Below, in pieces: positions 1 to 7,735 of a DNA stretch of 64,000 nucleotides. Source of the DNA: Halopseudomonas pachastrellae (lineage in GTDB: Bacteria > Pseudomonadota > Gammaproteobacteria > Pseudomonadales > Pseudomonadaceae). Every line of letters starts with the position of its first letter. Within the stretch, counting starts at the first letter, position 1. The stretch covers positions 1-64,000 of the forward strand of contig NZ_FOUD01000021.1 of the NCBI RefSeq assembly GCF_900114765.1. The letters are read 5' to 3'. A program made the translations under genes and the position numbers. The notes below the pieces were generated by a model, which was given only the letters and a program-made list of their open reading frames with translations, was not told the origin of the DNA and ran no database searches.

Positions 1-1
1 C

Positions 2-229
2 AAGGAAACCGTCGAGCGCAGCTTTGCGGACGCCAAGGAGCTGCACGGGCACCGTTATGCCCGATTCCGTGGACTGCGCAAGGTAATGAAACAGTGCCTG
101 CTGGCAGCCGCCTGCCAAAACATGAAGAAGATTGCCCGCCTGCTGGCGATACTTTTACGCCTGCAATCCGGGATAAGACGCGGCACTTGCCTGCCAGGCT
201 GGAAATGGAGCTGCTCGGACGGTTTTTAG
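2..229 (+). CDS. IS1182-family transposase, C-terminal fragment
   Basis: The window opens inside this reading frame, so the first codon is lost to the edge and only 75 residues remain. The translated fragment starts KETVERSFADAKELHGHR and continues with a YARFRGLRKV segment and an AACQNMKKIA segment. This arrangement is typical of the DDE-domain C-terminus of IS1182-type transposases; the glutamate in ETVERSF is likely the last residue of the catalytic triad. The frame ends at a TAG. I could not identify the terminal inverted repeat of the element with certainty. Whether the full copy is intact cannot be judged from here. Confidence 0.8.
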   Translation, partial: KETVERSFADAKELHGHRYARFRGLRKVMKQCLLAAACQNMKKIARLLAILLRLQSGIRRGTCLPGWKWSCSDGF

Positions 230-290
230 CGGTTAGCAGGCTAAATTACCCGACACCTGCAAAATCATTACAAACACCCCAGAAAAACGA

Positions 291-313
291 AACCCCGCGA
301 AAACGCGGGGTTC
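291..313 (-). terminator. Rho-independent terminator for the acyl-CoA dehydrogenase gene
   Basis: A 9-bp GC-rich perfect stem (AACCCCGCG / CGCGGGGTT) closes a 5-nt loop. Read on the minus strand the stem is followed by a T-rich run (TTCGTTTTTCT), which fits termination of the leftward gene ending at 366. Confidence 0.8.
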
Positions 314-326
314 GTCAGCAGTCTGA

Positions 327-346
327 CCCGCTCATGTGAGCGGGTT
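327..346 (-). terminator. Perfect hairpin between the acyl-CoA dehydrogenase stop and its terminator
   Basis: The arms ACCCGCTCA and TGAGCGGGT pair perfectly around a 2-nt loop. There is little T run on either side, so it may stabilise the 3' end of the leftward transcript rather than terminate it alone. Confidence 0.5.
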
Positions 347-365
347 CTTCTTGGTCGCCAAGCGA

Positions 366-1574
366 TCAGCGGGGCATGTAGCGGCCCAGCTCGTGCTTGC
401 CGATAGCGGCACGGTGCACTTCGTCCGGACCGTCAGCCAGGCGCAGAGTACGCTGCATGGCGTACATGTGAGCCAGCGGGTAGTCATCGGATACACCGGC
501 ACCACCGTGCATCTGAATTGCGCGATCCAGCACGTTCAGAGCAACGTTAGGTGCGACAACCTTGATCTGTGCAATCTCGCTCTTGGCGACCTTGTTGCCC
601 ACGGTGTCCATCATGTAGGCGGCGTTCAGGGTCAGCAGGCGAGCCTGGTTGATCTCGATGCGCGACTGAGCGATCAGGTCGATGTTGCCACCCAGCTGAG
701 CCAGGCGCTTGCCGAAGGCTTCACGCTCAACAGAACGTTTGCACATCAGTTCCAGTGCGCGCTCGGCGGCACCGATGGAGCGCATGCAGTGGTGGATGCG
801 GCCCGGGCCAAGGCGACCTTGAGCGATTTCGAAACCACGACCTTCGCCTAGCAGAACGTTGGAGTAAGGAACGCGTACGTTTTCCAGCAGTACTTCGGCG
901 TGGCCGTGCGGCGCATCGTCATAACCAAAGACCGGCAGCGGGCGGATGACTTTGACGCCGGGGGTGTCCATCGGCACCAGAATCATCGAGTGTTGCTGGT
1001 GACGCGGCGCGTCGGGGTTGGTCAGGCCCATGAAGATCATGATTTTGCAGCGCGGGTCGCAAGCACCGGAAGTCCACCACTTGCGGCCGTTGATCACCCA
1101 CTCATCACCTTCACGGCGGGCGTTGGCCTGCATGTTGGTAGCATCAGAGGAAGCAACGCCCGGCTCGGTCATACCAAAGCAGGAGCGAATCTCGCCAGCC
1201 AGCAGCGGCTTGAGCCATTTTTCTTTGTGTTCGTCGTTGCCGTAGCGAACGATGGTTTCCATGTTGCCGGTGTCTGGCGCGCTGCAGTTGAACGCCTCGG
1301 ACGCCAGGCCGGAGCGGCCCATCAGCTCGGCCAGCGGAGCGTATTCCAGGTTGGTCAGGCCAGCACCCAGGTCGGATTCGGGCAGAAACAGGTTCCACAG
1401 GCCGGCAGCGCGGGCCTTGACCTTGAGCTCTTCGACGATGGCGGTGGGCTGCCACCGATCCCCTTCGGCTACTTGCTGGTGAAAGGTGGCTTCAGCCGGG
1501 AAAACATGTTCCTGCATGAACGCATCAACGCGCTCGCGTAGTTCTTTAACCTTGGGGGAGTATCCGAAATCCAT
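366..1574 (-). CDS. Acyl-CoA dehydrogenase (ACAD10/11-like)
   Basis: This 402-residue protein is a full-length FAD-dependent acyl-CoA dehydrogenase that introduces the alpha-beta double bond in fatty acyl-CoA. The N-terminal helical domain is followed by the flavin and substrate segment [16 protein letters not shown] and the WTSGA strand of the middle domain. The C-terminal domain ends with [18 protein letters not shown] and DGPDEVHR. The glutamate in the last motif is the position of the catalytic base in ACAD11-type enzymes. The ATG follows a weak AAGG ribosome site. The gene stands alone, divergent from a LysR gene 166 bp away, which may control it. Chain-length specificity cannot be read from sequence. 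Confidence 0.9.
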   Translation of the reverse strand: MDFGYSPKVKELRERVDAFMQEHVFPAEATFHQQVAEGDRWQPTAIVEELKVKARAAGLWNLFLPESDLGAGLTNLEYAPLAELMGRSGLASEAFNCSAPDTGNMETIVRYGNDEHKEKWLKPLLAGEIRSCFGMTEPGVASSDATNMQANARREGDEWVINGRKWWTSGACDPRCKIMIFMGLTNPDAPRHQQHSMILVPMDTPGVKVIRPLPVFGYDDAPHGHAEVLLENVRVPYSNVLLGEGRGFEIAQGRLGPGRIHHCMRSIGAAERALELMCKRSVEREAFGKRLAQLGGNIDLIAQSRIEINQARLLTLNAAYMMDTVGNKVAKSEIAQIKVVAPNVALNVLDRAIQMHGGAGVSDDYPLAHMYAMQRTLRLADGPDEVHRAAIGKHELGRYMPR

Positions 1575-1740
1575 AGTGGTTGCCTTCGTTTAGTGAGTTC
1601 GACGAGGAAAATGCTAGATGACCAACTTGGATTTATCTAACCTATTTTTGCCGTGTATTAACATTCATAAGCGATATATACTTGCCGACTCCGCTGAACT
1701 GCATGTCTCGATATGAGCCATTTGACGAAAGGATGATGCG

Positions 1741-2679
1741 ATGAACCTCAGTAAGGTAGATCTGAACCTGTTCATTGTCTTTGATGCCATCTATACAGAG
1801 GCAAACCTGACCCGCGCAGGCCAGATTGTCGGCATCACTCAGCCCGCCGTTAGCAACGCCCTCGCCCGCCTGCGCGAGACGTTCAACGACCCGCTGTTTG
1901 TGCGCACCGCCCAAGGCATGGTGCCCACCCCCATGGCGCAGAACATCATTACGCCGGTGCGTTCTGCCCTGCAGCTGCTGCGCGTCTCGGTGCAGGAGAG
2001 CCGCAGCTTTGTACCCGAGCAGGCGACCAAGACCTACCGTATCAGCATGACCGACCTCACAGAAGCGGTCATTCTGCCGCACCTGGCGTCGCGCATCCGC
2101 CGCATGGCGCCGAACATCAACATCGACAGCTTCCTGATCAAGCGCCGCGAAACAACCAAAGAGCTGGCTGCCGGACGCCTGGACTTTGCCATTGACGCGC
2201 CATTGAACACCGATACCCAGGTGCGTCACGTCAAATTGTTCGAAGACCACCACGTCTGCGTCATGCGCCCGGGCCACCCGCTGGCGAAAAAAGAGCGCAT
2301 CACGCTGGATGATTATCTGGCCCAGTCGCACATCCATATCTCGAGCCGCCGCAACGGCCTTGGCCACGTTGACCTGGCGCTCGGCAAGATGGGGCTGCAG
2401 CGCCGGGTGGTACTGCGTTCACAGCACTACCAGATGGCGCCACTGGTGATGGAGTCCACCGACATGGTGATGACCGTGCATGAGCGCTTTGCCCAGCGCC
2501 ATAACCTGCATGCCGTTGCCCTGCCGATTGACGATGTGCCGCCGATCGAAACCCACCTGTTCTGGCACGAGAGTACCGACCAGGACCCGGCCAACCGCTG
2601 GATGCGCGAGCAGATCATCGAGCTGTCGCAGAAACTGGTACGTGACTACCAGAAGAGCAAGGATGCAGCCGCCAGCTGA
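1741..2679 (+). CDS. LysR-family transcriptional regulator
   Basis: The 312-residue protein has the LysR winged-helix domain at about residues 6-65 (DLNLFIVFDAIYTEANLTRA, then QPAVSNALARLR and DPLFVR). A periplasmic-binding-protein-like effector domain follows from about residue 90. The NLSKVDLNLF start and the DPLFVRTAQG wing resemble the NodD/LeuO branch. The start is supported by an AAAGGA ribosome site. It lies divergent from the acyl-CoA dehydrogenase gene, so control of that gene together with autoregulation is a reasonable inference. The effector is unknown. Confidence 0.92.
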   Translation: MNLSKVDLNLFIVFDAIYTEANLTRAGQIVGITQPAVSNALARLRETFNDPLFVRTAQGMVPTPMAQNIITPVRSALQLLRVSVQESRSFVPEQATKTYRISMTDLTEAVILPHLASRIRRMAPNINIDSFLIKRRETTKELAAGRLDFAIDAPLNTDTQVRHVKLFEDHHVCVMRPGHPLAKKERITLDDYLAQSHIHISSRRNGLGHVDLALGKMGLQRRVVLRSQHYQMAPLVMESTDMVMTVHERFAQRHNLHAVALPIDDVPPIETHLFWHESTDQDPANRWMREQIIELSQKLVRDYQKSKDAAAS

Positions 2680-2695
2680 TAGCGCTGCAGTTCAA

Positions 2696-2728
2696 ACAAA
2701 AGGCCCGCACACAGTGCGGGCCTTTTGT
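2696..2728. terminator. Bidirectional terminator between the LysR and MocR genes
   Basis: A 15-bp perfect stem (core AAAAGGCCCGCAC / GTGCGGGCCTTTT) with a 3-nt loop has A-rich and T-rich flanks. It can terminate both convergent genes. Confidence 0.9.
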
Positions 2729-2747
2729 TTTGCTTTAAATAATTGGC

Positions 2748-4223
2748 TTAACTTGCTGATTCATAAGCCATCTCAATTTTCAGTCCGTCCGCATTGCGGG
2801 CCGACTCTGCGACCAGTTGCCGGGCCAACACGCCCAGCGTCATGACTGCCTGCTCGGTTGCACGGTTCCAGGGAATACCGCAGTTCAGACGCAAGCAATG
2901 GTTGAACTGGTCAGAGTTGCTGAACACGATACCCGGCGCGATGCTGATGTTTTGCGCCAGTGCCCAGTTGAACAGCGTCAGCGTATCTGCACCGCCAGGC
3001 AGGCTGATCCAGAGGATGTAGCCGCCGCGTGGCCGGGATATTTGCGTGCCCTCAGGAAAGTACTGCTGCACCGCCAACTGAAACTGGCTGAGGTTTTTGC
3101 AGTACTCCTGGCGGATATGGCGCAAGTGCCGATCGTAACCGCCGTTCTCCAGGTAGGCTGCCACGGCCATCTGGCTGACACTGCAGGCCGACAGCGTGGT
3201 GAAAGTCTGCAGCTGCTCAATGGTCTCCTGATACCGCCGCGTGATCAGCCAGCCGGTGCGCACACCGGGTGAGATGGTCTTGGAGAAGCTGGAGCAGTAG
3301 ATCACGGTATCGGAGCAGTCAAAGGCCTTGAGCGCGCGCGACTGGCCCTGGTCAAACACCAGCTCGCCATAGATGTCGTCTTCGATGATCGTCAGCTTGC
3401 GCTGCGCCATCATGCTGACCAGCTTGCGCTGCCGCGCCTCTGGCATGGTCGCCCCCATCGGGTTGCCGGCTCGTGCCGTCAGCACCAGGGCCTTGATGGG
3501 CCACTTGTCCAGCGCACGCTGAAGCGCCTCCAGGCTGAGACCGGTATCCGGGTCGGTGGGGATTTCAATCACCTGCAGATCCAGCAACTGGCACAACTGT
3601 ACCGTGCCGTAATAGCTCGGTGACTCGGTCGCAATCAGGTCGCCAGGCCGGGTTACCGCGCGCAGAGCCAGCTGCAACGCTTCCACGCAGCCATTGGTGA
3701 TGACTACGTTGCTCGGGTCTACCGCGGCGCCCGCGTCGCGCATGCGAATGGCCACCTGACGGCGCAGCGGCTCATAGCCGGGGCTAAAGGTGTAGCTGAA
3801 CGCTTTGTGGCTATGGAAGCGGGTAACCTTGCTCATCTGTTGATGCAGGGCGCGCAGCGGCAAGTATTCGCTGGCAGGCACCGCAGCGCCCAACGGGATC
3901 ACGCCTTCGCGCCGCGCCTGGGAGAGAATCTCGCTGATGATGCTGCTGCGAGTAACCGCACAGGGCGCCTCAACCTTGGCGATCTGCGGCTTGGGTGCGG
4001 TCAGTGCCGGGGTTTGATGGACATAGTAGCCAGACTGCGGACGCGCATGAATCAGCCCCTGATCCTCAAGCGTGGCGTAGGCCTGCAGCACGGTTGCATG
4101 GCTAACGCCCTTTTGGGTGCTTAGCTTGCGTACCGAGGGTACCCGCTCGCCCGGGCGATAGACGCCGTTCTGAATATCTTCCGCCAATTGCTGGGCAATA
4201 CGCTGGTACAGCAGACTGGTCAT
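2748..4223 (-). CDS. MocR-type regulator: GntR helix-turn-helix fused to an aminotransferase domain
   Basis: At 491 residues this is a typical MocR/PdxR-family regulator. Residues 1-70 form a GntR winged helix (YRPGERVPSVRKLS, then SHATVLQAYATLE). The rest is a fold-type I aminotransferase domain. It includes the TNGCVEALQLA cofactor loop, the EDDIYGEL aspartate, and the PLP-binding lysine in SSFSKT at residue 315. The start has a strong AGGAGG ribosome site. It is followed leftward by the shared terminator with the LysR gene. The upstream region carries repeated AACTGTAC boxes, likely its own operator. In known MocR proteins the PLP domain senses an amine or PLP; the ligand here is unknown. 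Confidence 0.92.
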   Translation of the reverse strand: MTSLLYQRIAQQLAEDIQNGVYRPGERVPSVRKLSTQKGVSHATVLQAYATLEDQGLIHARPQSGYYVHQTPALTAPKPQIAKVEAPCAVTRSSIISEILSQARREGVIPLGAAVPASEYLPLRALHQQMSKVTRFHSHKAFSYTFSPGYEPLRRQVAIRMRDAGAAVDPSNVVITNGCVEALQLALRAVTRPGDLIATESPSYYGTVQLCQLLDLQVIEIPTDPDTGLSLEALQRALDKWPIKALVLTARAGNPMGATMPEARQRKLVSMMAQRKLTIIEDDIYGELVFDQGQSRALKAFDCSDTVIYCSSFSKTISPGVRTGWLITRRYQETIEQLQTFTTLSACSVSQMAVAAYLENGGYDRHLRHIRQEYCKNLSQFQLAVQQYFPEGTQISRPRGGYILWISLPGGADTLTLFNWALAQNISIAPGIVFSNSDQFNHCLRLNCGIPWNRATEQAVMTLGVLARQLVAESARNADGLKIEMAYESAS

Positions 4224-4263
4224 GACAAACCTCCTGGAGCAGACCGACCACAGAGCCTACCCG

Positions 4264-4315
4264 GTACAGTTGCAGCAGCACAGTGACAGATGCATCACAG
4301 TTAACCAGTACAGTT
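4264..4315. promoter_or_regulatory. Candidate MocR operator: directly repeated AACTGTAC boxes
   Basis: Read on the minus strand, upstream of the MocR start, AACTGTACTGG (from 4315) and AACTGTACCGG (from 4271) are near-identical direct repeats about 44 bp apart. A partial AACTGTGA copy (4295-4302) lies between them. MocR-family regulators bind direct repeats, so an autoregulatory operator is inferred. Confidence 0.4.
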
Positions 4316-4358
4316 TATGCTGCGGCCAGTTGTCCAGTTGGCTGCCGACCAGTGGCGG

Positions 4359-5216
4359 CTATTCTGCCAGCGGCACATCCGCCGCCGGCTCACTGACCGG
4401 GCGGAAAGGCGCGGCCCAGATACCGCGATACTTGTCGAGCAGGCGCGAGCCCTCATTGCGCTGCTGTTGTTCGAGCATGCCCAGAGCCAGGGCAGACCGC
4501 AGTGCGGGCGTGTTGCACACCGAATCGTGTGAAATGGCCAGATACAGCGGTGCGTTGATGAACGAGCCTTCCAGGGTGTCGAGCTGCGCATCAACGCCCA
4601 TTTGCTCGGCCAGGGCCAGCCCCTGATAACGCTCCAGCACGACGTAATCCAGCTCACCTGCCAGCAGCTTGCGCAGAGCGCGCTCGCCGGAGTCTTCACG
4701 CTGCAGGTCCAGATGGTCTGCAGCGTAGGTATCGAACGACAGGCCAAAGCGGCTGCCCTGCTGCGCTGCGCCCCGCTTGCCGCGCAGATCCTGCCAGCCG
4801 GTATAGGGGAAGGCGGCGCCGCGGCGGACGAAGAACACACTGGGCACATCCACCACTGGCGGATAGACAAAATCGAGCGAGCCCAGCAGCTCGCGGGTCA
4901 GGAACAGGCCCGCCATGATGTCCACCTGCCCGGCCTCAACCGCTTCCAGGGCCTTGGCGCGGGAGCCGAGGTTCAGCACTTCTACCTCGATGCCCGAGCC
5001 CTGCAGTGCATTGCTCAGCATCTCGATGGTTACACCGGTCAGCGCCGCCTCGCCATCTTCCGGCGCCCAGGTCAGTGGCGGGTATGCCGGGTTGCCGGTG
5101 ACCACCACCCGTTCACAGTTGGTGAGTTCCGCTCTGGCCGGTGCTGCGGTAAACGCACCACCCAAGGCCAGCGCAGCTGTCAGGGCAAGAAGTCGATTGG
5201 AGCCTGGTGTGAACAT
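4359..5216 (-). CDS. Periplasmic solute-binding protein, family 3 type
   Basis: The 285-residue protein begins with a signal peptide (hydrophobic LLALTAALALGGAFTAA then APARA-E) and continues as a family 3 extracellular solute-binding domain. Visible features are NPAYPPLTWAPEDG, GVTIEMLSNAL, AGQVDIMAGLFLTRE and GKRGAAQQGSR. The ATG at 5216 follows AGGGATTGATC; an in-frame TTG two codons upstream is less likely. No ABC permease or ATPase lies nearby, so it may serve a distant transporter or act as a sensor. Such proteins usually bind amino acids or related small molecules. Confidence 0.82.
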   Translation of the reverse strand: MFTPGSNRLLALTAALALGGAFTAAPARAELTNCERVVVTGNPAYPPLTWAPEDGEAALTGVTIEMLSNALQGSGIEVEVLNLGSRAKALEAVEAGQVDIMAGLFLTRELLGSLDFVYPPVVDVPSVFFVRRGAAFPYTGWQDLRGKRGAAQQGSRFGLSFDTYAADHLDLQREDSGERALRKLLAGELDYVVLERYQGLALAEQMGVDAQLDTLEGSFINAPLYLAISHDSVCNTPALRSALALGMLEQQQRNEGSRLLDKYRGIWAAPFRPVSEPAADVPLAE

Positions 5217-5280
5217 GATCAATCCCTGGTTGGTGGGCTATAGCGCAAACAGACCTCGGGCAGCGTGACGGGTTCAGTGT

Positions 5281-5880
5281 TCAGGCCGCAACGCCGCTAT
5301 GAAAACGAAACTCCGCATCGTCGGCCACAATGGCCTGCTGCTCTGCCTCGGCAAAACGGGCAATGTGCTCGTCGATGGGCGCCTCGGCGTACGCCTTGGC
5401 CAGCCGCAGGTAGTCCTGGTAATGCCGCGCCTCGGATTTGAGCAGCGAACGGTAGAAGTCGCCCAGCTCCTCATCCAGGTGCGGTGCCAGTTTGGCAAAA
5501 CGCTCGCATGAGCGCGCTTCGATGAACGCCCCGACGATCAGCGTGTCGACCAGCCGACCCGGTTCTGTGGTGCGCACATGCTGACGCAGGCGCTGTGCAT
5601 ATTGACTGGCAGACAGCCCGCGATAGGTGATGCCGCGCTTTTGCATTATCGCGGTGACCTGCTCGAAATGCCTGAGCTCCTCGCGTGCCAGGCGCGACAT
5701 CTTTTGCAGTAGATCTGGCTTATCAACGTAGCGAAACATCAGCATGAGCGCGGTTGAAGCGGCTTTCTTTTCGCAGTTGGCGTGATCTATCAGCAGCTCT
5801 TGCGGGTGCGCCATTGCCTGTTCAATCCAGGCATCAGGGGTGCGGCAAGGCAGAAAGGCGAGGAGTTCGTCGGGCAGCAT
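5281..5880 (-). CDS. miaE: tRNA-(ms2io6A)-hydroxylase MiaE
   Basis: MiaE hydroxylates the isopentenyl side chain of 2-methylthio-N6-isopentenyladenosine at tRNA position 37, using a diiron centre and oxygen. Metal-ligand motifs of the ferritin-like four-helix bundle are visible: NCEKKAAS, REELRHFEQV (ExxH), EARSCERF and SEARHYQDY (ExxH). The frame stays open further upstream, but the family begins near MLPDELLAFLPCRTPDAW. I therefore place the start at the ATG at 5880, giving 199 residues, the usual length. The gene is divergent from a universal stress protein gene. Confidence 0.9.
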   Translation of the reverse strand: MLPDELLAFLPCRTPDAWIEQAMAHPQELLIDHANCEKKAASTALMLMFRYVDKPDLLQKMSRLAREELRHFEQVTAIMQKRGITYRGLSASQYAQRLRQHVRTTEPGRLVDTLIVGAFIEARSCERFAKLAPHLDEELGDFYRSLLKSEARHYQDYLRLAKAYAEAPIDEHIARFAEAEQQAIVADDAEFRFHSGVAA

Positions 5881-6037
5881 GGGTCTTTTCACAGGTGGTA
5901 ACAGCAACGCCGCAGAGTATACCTGCTGAACCCTCCATCCACAGCCCGAATAGACGTGGATCAACACAAAGTGGGTAAAAAACAACTACATTGAAGTCAT
6001 CGGGCGAGATTGCCTTTTGCACAACAGGGAGAAAGCC

Positions 6038-6898
6038 ATGCAAGCCGTGAAACGCATTCTAGTTGTTATCGATCCCAGCCAGGAGGAGCAGGTTGCGCTG
6101 AATCGTGCCAGCCTCATCGCGGGCTTTATCGAATGCGAACTGCACCTGCTGGTGTGTGAGAACCGCGAAGACTACAGCGACCTGCTGGCACGTCTGCGTG
6201 TCGAACAAGACGCCAAGGGTATCCGCTGCAGCGTGACCCAGGACTGGCACCATAACGCCACCGACACCATTTGCCGCGCCGTGGCCCGTGAAGGCTGCGA
6301 CCTGGTCATCAAGCAGCACCGCCCCGATAACCCGCTGCGCAAGGCATTACTCACCCCTGATGACTGGAAACTGCTGCGCTACTGCCCGGCGCCGGTGCTG
6401 ATGGTCAAGAACAGCGACAGCTGGATCAAGGGCTCTGTCGTGGCGGCTGTGGACGTGGGCAACCACGACGATCAGCACCATGTGCTGCACGACACCATTG
6501 TCAGCCACGCCGCCGACATCGTTGAAATGATCGATGGCGACCTGCACTTGGTCTCGGCCCACCCTGCCCCCATGCTGTCAGCAGCCGATCCGGCCTTTCA
6601 GCTCAAGGACAGCATCGCTGCCGAGTACCGCGCCCGCGCCGAGCCTTACGTCAAACTGTACGGCATCGACGCGCAGCGCCTGCATATCGATGAAGGCCCG
6701 GCGGACACCCTGGTGCCGCAGGTTGCCAACCGCATCGGTGCCAGCGTCACCATCATCGGGACTGTGGGCCGCAAGGGCATCGCCGGCGCGCTGATCGGCA
6801 ACACCGCCGAGGTGGTGCTGGATCAGGTCAACAGCGACATTCTGGTGCTCAAGCCGGAAGACACCCTCGCGCACCTTGAAGCGCTGTTGGAAAAATAG
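6038..6898 (+). CDS. Universal stress protein with two Usp domains (UspE-like)
   Basis: The protein has 286 residues in two tandem Usp domains. The first begins KRILVVIDPSQEE. The second carries the nucleotide-binding signature GTVGRKGIAGALIGNTAE near its end, which matches the G-2x-G-9x-G pattern of ATP-binding Usp proteins. The ATG at 6038 follows GGGAGAAAGCC; an in-frame ATG 21 bases upstream lacks such a site. The order Usp, DUF1289 protein, acnB matches Pseudomonas genomes. Family members help survival under energy or oxygen stress; the exact function here is inferred. Confidence 0.9.
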   Translation: MQAVKRILVVIDPSQEEQVALNRASLIAGFIECELHLLVCENREDYSDLLARLRVEQDAKGIRCSVTQDWHHNATDTICRAVAREGCDLVIKQHRPDNPLRKALLTPDDWKLLRYCPAPVLMVKNSDSWIKGSVVAAVDVGNHDDQHHVLHDTIVSHAADIVEMIDGDLHLVSAHPAPMLSAADPAFQLKDSIAAEYRARAEPYVKLYGIDAQRLHIDEGPADTLVPQVANRIGASVTIIGTVGRKGIAGALIGNTAEVVLDQVNSDILVLKPEDTLAHLEALLEK

Positions 6899-6926
6899 GC
6901 GTGACAGGCCGGCGAGCTCCCTGAAC

Positions 6927-7373
6927 TCAGGGCACTCGTCGGTCGTAATAGGCAGTAGAAAGGTCAAAGAAGGCCTGATCCAGGTTGTCCCTTACCTGTT
7001 TCAAGGTTGAGCCATGCCAGAGCGGCTGCAGGCGCAACCCGGCGCTGGCCAGGCCACCCTCGGCCAGACGCGGCAGCAGACGCCAGACCTTGATACACAC
7101 CGGCATGTTCGGGTCTGCCGGTACCTTCAGGCGTTTTAGTTCGCCCTCCAGCGCCCAGACCGACACCAGTTCAAAGCGGTTCCAGATCAGTTGTTCCAGC
7201 AACTGCTCCAGGCGACTCCAGACCGCCGCACGCTGGCCGTTGTCGTAGCGGTTCCAGTCAATGATTTCGTGACTGAAACGCTTGCAACCACGGCACACCA
7301 GGTCGCCAAATACGGTGGAGCACAGGCCGATACAGGGCGTTTTACTGGTGTAGGCGTCGGAATCGGGGGGCAT
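6927..7373 (-). CDS. DUF1289 domain protein
   Basis: The 148-residue protein carries a DUF1289 domain at its N-terminus. It has a cysteine motif, PCIGLC, then C-x2-C in VCRGCKRF, followed by EIIDWNRY. The four cysteines suggest a small metal or Fe-S site, which is inference. The C-terminal ninety residues are not assigned. The frame is open further upstream, and the chosen ATG at 7373 is the last one before the conserved domain, without a clear ribosome site. Its position between a Usp gene and acnB is conserved in Pseudomonas. Confidence 0.8.
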   Translation of the reverse strand: MPPDSDAYTSKTPCIGLCSTVFGDLVCRGCKRFSHEIIDWNRYDNGQRAAVWSRLEQLLEQLIWNRFELVSVWALEGELKRLKVPADPNMPVCIKVWRLLPRLAEGGLASAGLRLQPLWHGSTLKQVRDNLDQAFFDLSTAYYDRRVP

Positions 7374-7626
7374 GCGGCGGTGCTCAACGGAAAATGCACC
7401 ATGATAGACCAGTCGCGGCCTTATCCCAAGACGACCAACGCACACCTGCCTCATCGGGGATACAGCTTAACTTTGGGTTCACCATCCTGTAGAATCAGCC
7501 CGCCGTTAGGGCTGTGCTTCAGGCGTTTGCCCGCAACCCGTTACGTATCTGCCAACACCAGTTACCCAGGTTGCCCCCCACCAGAACGGGTCTGCGCTTG
7601 CACACAGTCTTATTGCCGGCACGCCA

Positions 7627-7676
7627 GGGAAGCACTGAATAGCTCCCTTATCCAAGATGATTATTCAGTGCTTCCC
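7627..7676. promoter_or_regulatory. Perfect 15-bp inverted repeat upstream of acnB
   Basis: GGGAAGCACTGAATA (7627-7641) and TATTCAGTGCTTCCC (7662-7676) pair without mismatch around a 20-nt loop, 60 bp ahead of the acnB start. No T run follows, so it is not a simple terminator. It may be a leader hairpin, an operator or a small repeat element. Confidence 0.6.
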
Positions 7677-7735
7677 GGAGTCCGAGAGGATTACCGTTCC
7701 GCCATGAGCGGAACAGACTGATGAGGGTAATAACT

